Below, one piece after another: positions 38,459 through 47,134 of a stretch of DNA of 64,000 bases. A program made the translations under genes and the position numbers. The notes beneath the pieces were generated by a model. That model worked only from the letters and a program-made list of their open reading frames with translations. It was not told where the DNA came from and did not search any database. The stretch is from Halarcobacter sp. GTDB lineage: Bacteria; Campylobacterota; Campylobacteria; Campylobacterales; Arcobacteraceae. Within the stretch, counting starts at the first letter, position 1, and each line of letters begins with the position of its first letter. The stretch lies in NCBI RefSeq assembly GCF_963676935.1, contig NZ_OY781470.1, forward strand, positions 310,001 to 374,000, written 5' to 3'.

Positions 38459-39017
38459 AATACCTAATAGAAGCGAAACCAAAAGCTTTTGCTTTTTTTA
38501 TCTCTTCTATTTGAGTGTCTGTAATAATCCCACCCAAAGCTATTATATTTAAATCTTCATATATTTTAACTACTTCTTTTAAGTTACTTATACCTTTTGG
38601 TTCACCTTTATTTGGGGTGTTAAAAATAGGGGAATATGTTACTGCATTTACATGAAATCTTAATGCCAAATCAAGTTCTTTGTAGTTGTGACAAGAGATT
38701 ATTGTGTAAAGATCTAAATTTTTTGCTTCTTTTATTTTATCAAATTGACTTGAATTTAGGTGAACCCCATTTGCACCAAGTTTATAAGCTAATTCAATAT
38801 TACTATTGATTAAAACTTTTTCTATATTGTTATCTTTACAAACTTTTACAAATATTGAAGCTAACTCTTCTATATTTTCTGATTCTTTATCTCTAAAGCA
38901 AGCTATATTAACATCTTTAGATTTTAATATTTTTTCTAAATTTTTTTTGAAAAGTGTTGGATTGTTCGAATAGTATTTTGGATCAGTTATTAAATAACTA
39001 ATAAAATCTTTATCCAT
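38451..39017 (-). CDS. thiamine-phosphate synthase-like (ThiE/TenI family) protein
   Basis: 188 residues, a little shorter than ThiE (about 210). TIM-barrel pattern of the family: LITDPKYY at the start, NIACFRDKES, VLINSNIELAYKLGANGVHLN, YSPIFNTPNKG and ALGGI near the end. ThiE joins HMP-PP and HET-P to form thiamine phosphate; TenI is a related isomerase. I cannot separate the two, since the usual ThiE QLR motif reads ACFRDK here. ATG has TAGGGG 8 bp upstream. No thi genes or TPP riboswitch adjoin it. Confidence 0.78.
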   Translation of the reverse strand: MDKDFISYLITDPKYYSNNPTLFKKNLEKILKSKDVNIACFRDKESENIEELASIFVKVCKDNNIEKVLINSNIELAYKLGANGVHLNSSQFDKIKEAKNLDLYTIISCHNYKELDLALRFHVNAVTYSPIFNTPNKGEPKGISNLKEVVKIYEDLNIIALGGIITDTQIEEIKKAKAFGFASIRYFI

Positions 39018-39052
39018 TTGTTAACCCCTAAATTAAATATTTTAGAGATTTT

Positions 39053-39058
39053 ATTATA
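39053..39058 (-). promoter_or_regulatory. -10 element of the ThiE-like gene
   Basis: Minus-strand TATAAT in AACTATAATAAAATC, 36 bp upstream of the ATG at 39017. Confidence 0.5.
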
Positions 39059-39080
39059 GTTTTTATTAAAAATAGGGCAT

Positions 39081-39114
39081 AAAAAAAGGGGAAAGAAAAA
39101 TCTTTCCCCTTTTT
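39081..39114. terminator. atpB terminator
   Basis: GGGGAAAGA (39088–39096) and TCTTTCCCC (39101–39109), 4-nt loop, flanked by an A run on one side and a T run on the other; on the minus strand seven T follow, 21 bp after the atpB stop. Confidence 0.9.
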
Positions 39115-39130
39115 GAAAGTCAAAAAAGTT

Positions 39131-39817
39131 TTAGTGACCTTCTTCTTCCATCATAATAGATCCAGCAATATATACATAAGTAAGAATACTGAAAATAAAT
39201 GCTTGTAAGAATCCAAATGCAGTTAACATAAAGAAACCTGCCATTGGTAATAACCATGGAACTAACATTAAAAGTACCATAGTAAACATATCATCACCTT
39301 TTATCGAACCAAAAAGTCTGAATGATAATGAAATAATTCTTGATAAGTGAGAAATTATTTCAATTGGGAACATTAATGGAGCAAGTATAGGCATAGGACC
39401 CATAAAGTGTTTAAAATAATTTACAAAACCATTCTTTTTAATACCTAAATAGTTATAGTAAACAAATACAATTAGAGCTAAACTAAGTGTAAAGTTAATA
39501 TTAGCAGTTGGAGATTCAAATCCTGGAATAATACCTAACATATTACTAAAGAAAATAACTAATGCTAATGAACCAATTAATGGTAAATATTTTCTTGCAT
39601 TTTGTTCTCCCATTGTATCAGCACCCATGCTGATAATTCCACCAATAAATGCTTCTAAAAGATTTTGTGAACCAGTTGGTACTAGTTGCATTTTTTTAGT
39701 AGCAGCTCTTGAAAGTAAAAAGATAACTCCAATTACTATTGCAAAATGTGATAAGATAAGCCATTCTTGACCGTGCCCACCAATTGCACCTAAGAATGTA
39801 AACAGTCTTCCTTCCAT
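39131..39817 (-). CDS. atpB: F0F1 ATP synthase subunit a
   Basis: 228 residues with five to six membrane helices. Forms the proton half-channels against the c-ring. The essential Arg lies in the helix reading LSRIISLSFRLFGSIKGDD, and GFLQAFIFSILTYVYIAGS is the last helix. ATG with AAAGGAAG upstream. It stands alone, away from other atp genes, as known in Campylobacter, and has its own terminator. Confidence 0.97.
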   Translation of the reverse strand: MEGRLFTFLGAIGGHGQEWLILSHFAIVIGVIFLLSRAATKKMQLVPTGSQNLLEAFIGGIISMGADTMGEQNARKYLPLIGSLALVIFFSNMLGIIPGFESPTANINFTLSLALIVFVYYNYLGIKKNGFVNYFKHFMGPMPILAPLMFPIEIISHLSRIISLSFRLFGSIKGDDMFTMVLLMLVPWLLPMAGFFMLTAFGFLQAFIFSILTYVYIAGSIMMEEEGH

Positions 39818-39908
39818 TGTCTTCCTTTTATTATTTCTTTCTTTGACTAAAATATCAGATATTATATATTTTATTTTCTAAATATTTTCTAAATGTTAGC
39901 TATAAAAT

Positions 39909-41129
39909 TTATATTTGTTTATATCTGTAACCAGTTTGTTTCAATTTTTCCCTTATCTCTTTTTGGTGTTCCTCACCTTTCGTTTCTAAAGAAATAGTTA
40001 TATGAGCCTCTCCAAAGTCCAGTTTTACCGAATCTCTATCATAATCTATTTGAACTATGTTAGCTCCACAATCTCTAAATATTTCAGATAATTCTGTAAG
40101 TGAACCAGGCTTGTCTCTTAAAGTAACAATTAGATTCATTTTTCTATAAGATTTAACTAAACCTTTTTCAATAATTTGCGAAAGCATAGTAACATCAATA
40201 TTACCACCACTAATCACTGCACAAACTTTTGAATCTTCAATTTCAACTTTTTCATGTAGAATTGCAGCTGTTGAAACAGCTCCAGCTCCTTCAACTACAA
40301 GTTTATGTTTTTCTAATAAAAATAAAATGGCATTTGCTATCTCATTATCACTTACTTCAACTATATGGTCTACATAATCTATAATTATTTCTAAAAGTTT
40401 TGGGTTTACATCTCTTACAGCTATCCCATCAGCAATTGTTCTAACTGATACAGAGTCTATTGGCATTTGTGATTTGTATGATTCTTTCATGCCTCTTGCA
40501 CCAGAAGCAACTACTCCAATTATTTTAATATCAGGATTAATAGCTTTTGCTGCAATAGCAACTCCAGAGATTAAACCACCACCACCAATTGGTACAATCA
40601 GTTGTTTTAAATCTGGAATCTGTTCTAAAACTTCTAAAGATATTGTTCCTTGTCCTGCTATTACTTCATCATCTGCAAAAGGGTGAATAAATTCACTATT
40701 GTGTTCTTCACAAAATTTCATAGAAGCTTCATAGGCTTCATCAAAATTTTCTCCTATTAAAACAACATTTGCACCATAAGATTTAACTCCACTAACTTTA
40801 GTAAGTGGAGTTGCTTCTGGCATAAATATAGTTGCTTCACAACCAAAATATTGTGCAGAAAAAGCTACACCTTGTGCATGGTTTCCAGCACTAGCTGCAA
40901 CTACACCTTTAGCTCTTTTCTCTTCACTTAATTTTGCAATTCTGTTAAAAGCACCTCTTAGTTTAAAACTACCAGTTAATTGTAAATTTTCTTTTTTTAA
41001 ATAGATTTCACTATTAAAAGTTTTACTTAATATGGGTGCCCTTGTTAATGGTGTATTTTCTACAACATTCTCTAAATTATTTTTTGCTTCTTTTATATCA
41101 CTTAATGTAATCATTTTTTTACTTTTCAT
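39909..41129 (-). CDS. ilvA: threonine ammonia-lyase (threonine dehydratase)
   Basis: 406 residues. PLP enzyme giving 2-oxobutanoate for isoleucine. PLP lysine in LTGSFKLRGAFN, glycine loop VPIGGGGLISG, AASAGNHAQGVAFSA, and one C-terminal ACT-like regulatory domain (LIVTLRDKPGSLTELSEIF). The single ACT and length match the shorter IlvA/TdcB-like type. ATG 41129 has AGGAAA 6 bp upstream. Two hairpins separate it from metE. Confidence 0.95.
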   Translation of the reverse strand: MKSKKMITLSDIKEAKNNLENVVENTPLTRAPILSKTFNSEIYLKKENLQLTGSFKLRGAFNRIAKLSEEKRAKGVVAASAGNHAQGVAFSAQYFGCEATIFMPEATPLTKVSGVKSYGANVVLIGENFDEAYEASMKFCEEHNSEFIHPFADDEVIAGQGTISLEVLEQIPDLKQLIVPIGGGGLISGVAIAAKAINPDIKIIGVVASGARGMKESYKSQMPIDSVSVRTIADGIAVRDVNPKLLEIIIDYVDHIVEVSDNEIANAILFLLEKHKLVVEGAGAVSTAAILHEKVEIEDSKVCAVISGGNIDVTMLSQIIEKGLVKSYRKMNLIVTLRDKPGSLTELSEIFRDCGANIVQIDYDRDSVKLDFGEAHITISLETKGEEHQKEIREKLKQTGYRYKQI

Positions 41130-41150
41130 TTTTATTTCCTGAAATGTTAT

Positions 41151-41192
41151 CTAAAAAGAGTTTTTACTTTTATAAATAAAAACTCTTTTTAG
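41151..41192. terminator. long inverted repeat between metE and ilvA
   Basis: Perfect 16-bp inverted repeat: 41151–41166 and 41177–41192 with a 10-nt loop, T/A runs inside the stem. A second hairpin AAGGGG/CCCCTT (41195–41200, 41107+ at 41207–41212) touches the metE stop. Together they should end metE transcripts before ilvA. Confidence 0.8.
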
Positions 41193-41210
41193 ATAAGGGG
41201 GCATTGCCCC

Positions 41211-43490
41211 TTACTCTCTTTCCTCTCTTATTTGTTTTACTGCTTTTACCATATTAATCAAACTTGGTTTTACCTCTTCGTATTTTCTTGTTTTAAGTCC
41301 ACAATCTGGATTAATCCATAATTGTTCTTTTGGTAATACTTCTAAAAGAAGATTTATTTGTTTAACAATCTCTTCTACACTTGGAACCCTTGGACTATGA
41401 ATATCATAAACACCAGGTCCAACCTCTTGTTTATATCCAACCTCTTTAAATATTTTAAGAAGCTCATTCCCACTTCTTGCTGTCTCTATTGAGATAACAT
41501 CCGCATCCATTGCTTCAATAGTTTTAATAATATCATTAAATTCGCTGTAGCACATGTGAGTATGGATTTGAGTCTCTTGTTTTGCAGAACTAACAGAGAT
41601 TTTAAAGTCTCTAACTGCCCAATCTTCATACTCTTTTATTTTGTTTGTTCTTAAAGGGTAACCCTCTTTAAATGCTGCTTCATCCACTTGAATGATTTTT
41701 ATTCCCGCTTTTTGTAAGTCATCAATCTCATCACTAAGTGCAACTGCTATTTGTTTTGATACTTCACTTCTTGGAAGGTCATCTCTTACAAAAGACCAGT
41801 TAAGGATAGTAACAGGCCCTGTTAACATCCCTTTCATGATTTTTGAAGTTTTACTTTGTGCATATGTAATCCAATCAACAGTCATTGGTTTTGGTCTACT
41901 AATATCTCCAAATATAAAAGGTGGTTTTACGCATCTACTTCCATAAGATTGAACCCAACCATTTTGAGAAAATCCATAACCTTTTAGTTGTTCCCCAAAA
42001 TATTCAACCATATCGTTTCTTTCTGGTTCTCCATGAACTAAAACTTCAAGACCACACTCTTCTTGAAATGCAATGCAATTATCAATATAATCTTTCATAT
42101 CTTTTAAATATGTTTCTTTAGATATTTCACCTTTTTTGAAATCTCTTCTTGATTTTCTAACTTCTGGTGTTTGGGGGAAAGAACCTATTGTAGTTGTAGC
42201 TAAATCTTCATAAGCTAATATCTCTCTTTGAAGTTTTATTCTATCTTCATATTTACCATCCCTTGAAAACTTATCAAAATTATTTACTCTATTTTGAACA
42301 TCTTTATCGTGAATAACTGTAGAGTGTTTTCTATTATGGTTTGCAGTTACATTTTCTTCGTAGATTTTTAATTCATTATTATCTAAAGCTTCTAAACCAT
42401 GGAAAAATATTTTTGAAATAATATTTATCTCTTGAAGTTTTTCATAAGCAAAACTCAACCACTCTTTTATAGATGAATCTAATTTTTCTTCATATTTTAG
42501 TGTTAAAGGTGAATGAAGAAGTGAGCAAGATGAAGAGATAAGTAGATTATCTTTTTTTATATGTTTTGTTATATTTACCAAAATCTCTAAAGTATTTTGA
42601 ATATTGTTTTTCCAAATATTTCTTCCATCAACAACACCTGCTATAAGTTTTTTACCACTATTTGCAATCTCTTCTAAAGCTTGTGTATTATCTTTTCCAT
42701 ATAAAAAATCAAGTCCAATTCCCCAAATAGGAGTTTTTGTTAAAACTTTTGTAGCTTCATTTGAGTGTTCAAAATATGTTGTAACAACAATTTTTAAATT
42801 GTCACTTATATTTCCTAATATATCATATACAGGTTTTATTAGACTTAATACTTTTGGTTCATTGTCTTTTACAAAGATTGGTTCATCAATTTGAACTGTT
42901 ACACTATCATCTAAAGTTGAGATCTCATTTAATAGTTTTTCATATATAGGAAGAACTTTACTTAGAAGTTCAAAAGTGTCACCTCTATCAACTCTTTTTG
43001 AAAGACCTAAGAAAGTAATTGGTCCAATTAGGTTTATTTTTGTTTTTATTTCTAACTCTTTTGCTTCTTTATACTCTTCTAGTATTTTAGAGGCATTTAG
43101 TGAATATTCATCCTCAAGTGAAAGTTCAGGAACTATATAATGGTAGTTTGTATTAAACCATTTTGTCATCTCCATTGCTACAGAGTCTTGATTTCCTCTA
43201 GCCATAGCAAAATATAACTCTTCATTTTTTAGATTTTTAAATCTTTTGGGAATAGCATTTAACATAAATGCTGTATCTAACATATTGTCATAAAGTGAAA
43301 AATCGTTTGAACTAATATTCTCTATTCCTGCATCTTTTTGATAATTCCAGTGTCTTTTTTTTAATTCACTTGCAACTTCTTTTACTTCATCAAATGAGCA
43401 ATTTTTTGCCCAAAAACTCTCTAATACTTTTTTTAACTCTCTTTGCTCTCCAATTCTTGGAAACCCTATTACATAACTATTTTTTGACAT
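41211..43490 (-). CDS. metE: cobalamin-independent methionine synthase
   Basis: 759 residues, standard MetE length. Methylates homocysteine from 5-methyltetrahydropteroyl-triglutamate. N-terminal barrel (YVIGFPRIGEQRELKK) and catalytic C-terminal barrel with zinc ligands in HTHMCYSEF, the Glu and Cys near WINPDCGLKTRKY, and HGEPERNDMVEYFGEQL. ATG with AAAGGA 8 bp upstream, 35 bp after a small hypothetical gene. No S-box or other recognised leader was found. Confidence 0.97.
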   Translation of the reverse strand: MSKNSYVIGFPRIGEQRELKKVLESFWAKNCSFDEVKEVASELKKRHWNYQKDAGIENISSNDFSLYDNMLDTAFMLNAIPKRFKNLKNEELYFAMARGNQDSVAMEMTKWFNTNYHYIVPELSLEDEYSLNASKILEEYKEAKELEIKTKINLIGPITFLGLSKRVDRGDTFELLSKVLPIYEKLLNEISTLDDSVTVQIDEPIFVKDNEPKVLSLIKPVYDILGNISDNLKIVVTTYFEHSNEATKVLTKTPIWGIGLDFLYGKDNTQALEEIANSGKKLIAGVVDGRNIWKNNIQNTLEILVNITKHIKKDNLLISSSCSLLHSPLTLKYEEKLDSSIKEWLSFAYEKLQEINIISKIFFHGLEALDNNELKIYEENVTANHNRKHSTVIHDKDVQNRVNNFDKFSRDGKYEDRIKLQREILAYEDLATTTIGSFPQTPEVRKSRRDFKKGEISKETYLKDMKDYIDNCIAFQEECGLEVLVHGEPERNDMVEYFGEQLKGYGFSQNGWVQSYGSRCVKPPFIFGDISRPKPMTVDWITYAQSKTSKIMKGMLTGPVTILNWSFVRDDLPRSEVSKQIAVALSDEIDDLQKAGIKIIQVDEAAFKEGYPLRTNKIKEYEDWAVRDFKISVSSAKQETQIHTHMCYSEFNDIIKTIEAMDADVISIETARSGNELLKIFKEVGYKQEVGPGVYDIHSPRVPSVEEIVKQINLLLEVLPKEQLWINPDCGLKTRKYEEVKPSLINMVKAVKQIREERE

Positions 43491-43525
43491 TAATATATCC
43501 TTTTAATTTTTTGTTTTTTGTATGA

Positions 43526-43891
43526 TTAAATATTTGATATATTAAGTGGTGGATGTACTCCTGTTCGTCTAAATGCGAAATAGGTAGTATAATATGGACA
43601 TCTAGGAATAAACTTGAATAAAGAGACAGCTAGTTTAGTTTTTTTTCTAAAGGCACAGTCACAGTGGCAAGGTTTATTAAGATTTGTTAAAATAGATATA
43701 GAGTTTAGTAGTTCCGGCGGATCCTCATCCTCCAATTCATCTATATCTTTAGATGTGCTATATCGTAAAGTCTTTTTCGCAATAGTAATTTGGTCTTCAA
43801 TTTTTGTTTGTACACTATGGGCTAGTATACTTGCAAATGAAAAATATTTTTTTCCAAAACCTTTTGGTGACTTCACAGCAATTCCTTTCAT
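43526..43891 (-). CDS. small hypothetical protein with a Cys motif
   Basis: 121 residues, no family recognised. It has an N-terminal basic part (KSPKGFGKKYFS), an acidic stretch (DELEDEDPPELL) and a PCHCDCAF cluster with another Cys near residue 95, which could bind metal. Codon use on this strand is like that of neighbours. TATAAT as an extended -10 (TGATATAAT) lies 17 bp before the ATG, leaving almost no leader and no Shine-Dalgarno. The opposite-strand ORF over the same bases looks like a shadow. It precedes metE by 35 bp and may be co-transcribed. Confidence 0.6.
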   Translation of the reverse strand: MKGIAVKSPKGFGKKYFSFASILAHSVQTKIEDQITIAKKTLRYSTSKDIDELEDEDPPELLNSISILTNLNKPCHCDCAFRKKTKLAVSLFKFIPRCPYYTTYFAFRRTGVHPPLNISNI

Positions 43892-43907
43892 AAAATTTAA
43901 GATTGCA

Positions 43908-43913
43908 ATTATA
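43908..43913 (-). promoter_or_regulatory. -10 element of the small Cys protein gene
   Basis: Minus-strand TATAAT with TGA directly before it (extended -10), 16 bp from the ATG at 43891, so the mRNA would be leaderless or nearly so. Confidence 0.5.
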
Positions 43914-43975
43914 TCACGAAAAACTAAACTTAATTTAAAATTAGATAATATTCAAAAAAATAAGTAAGGTTTATT

Positions 43976-44665
43976 TTGAAATTTACATTTGTGACATTAT
44001 TTCCAAACTTGATAGAACCGTATTTTTATGATTCTATATTAAAAAGAGCAATTGATGCAAACTTTTTAAGTTATGAATTTTATAATCCAAGGGACTATAC
44101 AAAAAACAAACACTTAAAAGTTGATTCACCGATGGTTGGTGGAGGAGCAGGGATGCTTATGAATTGTCAACCGCTTTTTGATTGTTTAGATGAAATAAAA
44201 AGTAAAAATGAAGATGCTTATATTATCTTTCCATTAGCAGCAGCTAAACCTTTTAAACAAAATGATGCTAAAAGGTTAGCAAAGAAAAAAAACTTAGTTT
44301 TTGTTAGTGGAAGATATGAAGGGATTGATGAAAGAGTTATAGAAAAATATGCTAATGAAGTATTTTCTATAGGAGAATTTATCCTTACAGGTGGAGAATT
44401 GCCATCTTTAGTTATGGCAGATGCCATTGCTAGAAATGTAGAAGGTGTACTTGGAAATGCTGATTCTTTGACTATGGAAAGTTATGAAAATAATCTTTTA
44501 GAGGCGCCATCTTTTTCAAAACCTGAAAATTTTCAAAATTTAAGTGTAATTAAAGAATTCTTAAAGGGAAATCATAGTAAAATTGCCGACCTAAAAAACA
44601 ATCTGGCTATTTGCAAAACAAAATATTTTAGACCAGGATTGATTACAAGAAAAAAAACAAAATAG
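43976..44665 (+). CDS. trmD: tRNA (guanine37-N1)-methyltransferase
   Basis: 229 residues. SPOUT enzyme making m1G37. Motifs: [41 protein letters not shown] at the trefoil knot. Start TTG at 43976 with AAGG 8 bp upstream; the family's [16 protein letters not shown] begins right there. rplS follows, the usual order. Confidence 0.97.
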   Translation: MKFTFVTLFPNLIEPYFYDSILKRAIDANFLSYEFYNPRDYTKNKHLKVDSPMVGGGAGMLMNCQPLFDCLDEIKSKNEDAYIIFPLAAAKPFKQNDAKRLAKKKNLVFVSGRYEGIDERVIEKYANEVFSIGEFILTGGELPSLVMADAIARNVEGVLGNADSLTMESYENNLLEAPSFSKPENFQNLSVIKEFLKGNHSKIADLKNNLAICKTKYFRPGLITRKKTK

Positions 44666-44669
44666 AAGC

Positions 44670-44706
44670 GTGATATCCCGCAACTTGCAAATGCGGGCAC
44701 TTTCAC
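44670..44706 (+). promoter_or_regulatory. stem-loop in the rplS leader
   Basis: Hairpin CCCGCA (44677–44682) / TGCGGG (44692–44697) with a 9-nt loop, enclosed by an outer GTGA/TCAC pairing (44670–44673, 44703–44706). It ends about 14 nt before the rplS ATG and lies wholly in the trmD–rplS gap, so it could be a ribosomal-protein autoregulatory leader. Inference only. Confidence 0.45.
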
Positions 44707-44720
44707 CAAAGGGAAATACA

Positions 44721-45077
44721 ATGAAAAATAGATATATTGCGAGCTTTGAAGCAGCGCAACTTGCAGAAAAAGAGATTCCACAGTTTAGAGCAGGGGATAC
44801 TGTTAGACTTGGTGTTGAGATTAAAGAAGGTGAGAAAAAGAGAGTTCAAACTTACGAAGGTGTAGTTATTGCTAGAAGTGGAAATGGTGTAGATGCTACA
44901 TTTACAGTAAGAAAACTTGGAGCGAACTCTGTTGGTGTAGAGAGAATTTTCCCTCTATATTCTGAATCAATTAAAACTTTCGAAGTTATCAGAAGAGGTA
45001 AAGTAAGAAGAGCTAAATTACATTACCTAAGAGGTCTTACTGGTAAAAAAGCTAAAATTAAAGAACTTAGAAAATAA
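44721..45077 (+). CDS. rplS: 50S ribosomal protein L19
   Basis: 118 residues from ATG 44721. L19 sits at the 30S–50S interface. Motifs: [22 protein letters not shown] split over the N-terminal part, then [20 protein letters not shown] and a basic tail. The frame is open 17 codons upstream, but AAAGGGAAATACA precedes ATG 44721 and the family starts here. A UUCG-capped terminator follows. Confidence 0.97.
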   Translation: MKNRYIASFEAAQLAEKEIPQFRAGDTVRLGVEIKEGEKKRVQTYEGVVIARSGNGVDATFTVRKLGANSVGVERIFPLYSESIKTFEVIRRGKVRRAKLHYLRGLTGKKAKIKELRK

Positions 45078-45091
45078 TTTAAGCCAAAAAG

Positions 45092-45115
45092 CTAAGACTT
45101 CGGTCTTAGTTTTAC
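45092..45115 (+). terminator. rplS terminator
   Basis: CTAAGAC-TTCG-GTCTTAG (45092–45109), a 7-bp stem with a UUCG tetraloop, followed by TTTTACT. It lies 5–10 bp before the next ATG. Confidence 0.85.
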
Positions 45116-45119
45116 TCAC

Positions 45120-45656
45120 ATGTCTAAGACATTTATTCATACAGCCTTATTAGCAGAAGCTCAACCATTAATTAATTTTTTAAAACTAAAACAAGATAAT
45201 TCGGTCCAAAATTTACCTAAAAATTGTAAACTATTTAAAGATGAAGATGAAAAATATTTATTAATAGTATCAGGTATTGGAAAAGAGAATTGTTTAAACT
45301 CTTTAGAATATGTTTATAAAAACTTCAAAATATCAAAAGCTATTAATATTGGAATTGCTGGTTGTAGTGATTCATCAATTAAAATTGGAACACTTTTTTG
45401 TACAAACAGACTACTTCCAAATATAAATTTTGCTCCTATTACAACCGTAGATGAGCCTTTGGAAAATGATGAAAATCTAGAAACACTTTTAGTAGATATG
45501 GAAGCAAAATATTTTTTAGAAACTTCAAAAAAGTATTGTGATGAGGTTTATTGTTTTAAAGTTGTTTCTGATTATTTGGAGATTGAAATTCCTAAAAAAT
45601 CCTTTGTGATTGAACTTATTGAAAAAACAAAACTTATCTGGAAAAAATATTTATGA
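45120..45656 (+). CDS. nucleoside phosphorylase-like protein (PNP/MTAN fold)
   Basis: 178 residues, shorter than PNP or MTA/SAH nucleosidase (about 230–240). Visible family pattern: LLIVSGIGKENCLNSLEYVY, AINIGIAGCSDSSIKIGTLF, VDMEAKYFLETS (the purine/ribose-binding Glu) and CFKVVSDYLE, where the catalytic Asp of the VSD motif is kept. Probably cleaves a nucleoside; substrate unknown. No Shine-Dalgarno; the rplS terminator ends just upstream, so its own promoter is unclear. Four-bp overlap with the radical SAM gene shows a co-translated pair. Confidence 0.78.
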   Translation: MSKTFIHTALLAEAQPLINFLKLKQDNSVQNLPKNCKLFKDEDEKYLLIVSGIGKENCLNSLEYVYKNFKISKAINIGIAGCSDSSIKIGTLFCTNRLLPNINFAPITTVDEPLENDENLETLLVDMEAKYFLETSKKYCDEVYCFKVVSDYLEIEIPKKSFVIELIEKTKLIWKKYL

Positions 45657-46900
45657 GTTATAAACAGAAATTTGAAGAATCTCTTCCTAAAACAAATTTT
45701 AAAAACCTTAGTTTAGAAAATCAAGAGTTTATAAAAAAGATAGCTTTTCTTTATGAGTTTTCATTTCAAGAATTAAAACAAATAATAGATTTTGCAATTG
45801 ATTTTAATATGTGGCATGAACCTGATATCTCTAAGCTTTTTAAAGAAGAGTATGCAAATAGGAAAAATGCTTTTAATGATATAAGAAAAAAGTGGGAAAA
45901 TTTTAGAGCAAAACCAAACTCATATAAAAACTTTTCAAAAGATTTATATAAAGATGATGTAAGAAAATTTTCATTTACTAAATTTGAGGGTGAAAAAACA
46001 GCTTTAGGTTCTTGTCCTGTGGCAAGTCCTAATACAAGATGTTGTAACTTGCTTACATTAGATGCAGTACAATCTTGCGGTTTTGATTGTTCATATTGTT
46101 CTATTCAATCTTTTTATAATCAAGATAAAATAGGTTTTGATGTGAACTTTAAAAAGAACCTTGAAAATCTAAAATTAGACCCAAATCAAACTTATCATAT
46201 AGGAACAGGGCAAAGCTCTGATTCACTTATGTGGGGAAACAAAGAGGAGATTTTGGATGCTTTATTTGATTTTGCAAGAAAAAATCCAAATGTAATACTT
46301 GAATTTAAAACAAAATCAAATAATATAAAATACTTTTTAGAAAATGAAGTTCCTAAAAATATAATTTGCACTTGGTCTTTAAATACCCAAACTATAATAG
46401 ACAATGAAGAACACCTTGCAGCAAGTTTAAATCAAAGAATTGAAGCTGCAAAGAAAGTTAGTGAAAAAGGTGTATTAGTAGGCTTTCATTTTCACCCAAT
46501 AGTTCACTATGAAAACTATTTAGAAGAGTATGAAGAGGTTTATAAAACCCTAATAAATACTTTTGATTCAAAAAAAGTAGCCTTGGTTTCACTTGGAACT
46601 TTAACCTTTATAAAACCAGTTATAAACAAAATAAGAAGTAGAAAGTTTAAATCAAAAATCCTACAAATGCCTCTAACAGATGCAAATGGAAAACAATCTT
46701 ATCCTTTGGAAATAAAAAGAGAGATGTTCAAACATGCATATTATACTTTTAAACCCTGGCACAAAGATGTATATTTTTATATGTGTATGGAAGATGAATC
46801 TTTATGGAAAGATGTATTTGGTTATGAATACTCAAGCAATAATCAAATGGAAGATTTTATGAAAATGTCTTATATGGATAAAATACTTCTTAATAGATAA
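45653..46900 (+). CDS. spore photoproduct lyase-like radical SAM protein
   Basis: 415 residues. The radical SAM cluster motif CGFDCSYCSIQSFY is at about 143–156 (C-x3-C-x2-C). The segments YHIGTGQSSDSLMWGNKEE, EFKTKSNNIKYFL and VGFHFHPIVHYENYL fit the spore-photoproduct-lyase (SPL) family, whose known members split the thymine dimer 5-thyminyl-5,6-dihydrothymine in spore DNA. This organism group does not make spores, so the substrate may be another DNA or nucleoside lesion. The N-terminal ~120 residues are helical. It follows a nucleoside-phosphorylase-like gene with an ATGA overlap. Confidence 0.8.
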   Translation: MSYKQKFEESLPKTNFKNLSLENQEFIKKIAFLYEFSFQELKQIIDFAIDFNMWHEPDISKLFKEEYANRKNAFNDIRKKWENFRAKPNSYKNFSKDLYKDDVRKFSFTKFEGEKTALGSCPVASPNTRCCNLLTLDAVQSCGFDCSYCSIQSFYNQDKIGFDVNFKKNLENLKLDPNQTYHIGTGQSSDSLMWGNKEEILDALFDFARKNPNVILEFKTKSNNIKYFLENEVPKNIICTWSLNTQTIIDNEEHLAASLNQRIEAAKKVSEKGVLVGFHFHPIVHYENYLEEYEEVYKTLINTFDSKKVALVSLGTLTFIKPVINKIRSRKFKSKILQMPLTDANGKQSYPLEIKREMFKHAYYTFKPWHKDVYFYMCMEDESLWKDVFGYEYSSNNQMEDFMKMSYMDKILLNR

Positions 46901-46952
46901 AAACAAAATTTTCTAACAACATTATCATTATTATTAATTTCCCTTGTCACAG

Positions 46953-46965
46953 TTTGTGTCACAAA
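46953..46965. promoter_or_regulatory. palindromic operator-like site
   Basis: TTTGTGTCACAAA is a perfect 6-1-6 palindrome; TGTCACA is also directly repeated (from 46946 and 46957). It lies ~70 bp upstream of the orphan -10 element at 47035 and 50 bp after the SPL-like gene. No regulator can be named. Confidence 0.35.
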
Positions 46966-47104
46966 ATAATCATTTTTAATATATAAAAGTAAATAAAAAT
47001 AATATTTTATATGATTATAAAATTATATTAATACTATAATTAAAAATCTTAAGTATAGCTCATGATAAATGCACTCTAATTAAAATAATTTAAAAAGGCA
47101 AGAA

Positions 47105-47134
47105 ATGAAAATCAAAACAAAAGTAATAAAGTAA
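47105..47134 (+). CDS. 9-codon ORF, leader peptide or start of a lost gene
   Basis: ATG plus eight codons (MKIKTKVIK) then TAA. AAGG lies 6 bp before the ATG and TATAAT (47035–47040) about 65 bp upstream, so it looks translatable. The peptide resembles the first residues of membrane receptors such as MCPs, so it may be the surviving 5' end of a deleted gene. No following frame continues it. Confidence 0.3.
   Translation: MKIKTKVIK

Noticed and set aside
39018-39080. TPP riboswitch before the ThiE-like gene
   Set aside because: Leader is under 40 nt with no thi-box sequence.
43614-43967. Plus-strand ORF of 117 codons over the small Cys protein gene
   Set aside because: Ser-rich, no ribosome site, and runs into the trmD leader; the minus-strand frame has a good -10 element and more normal codon use.
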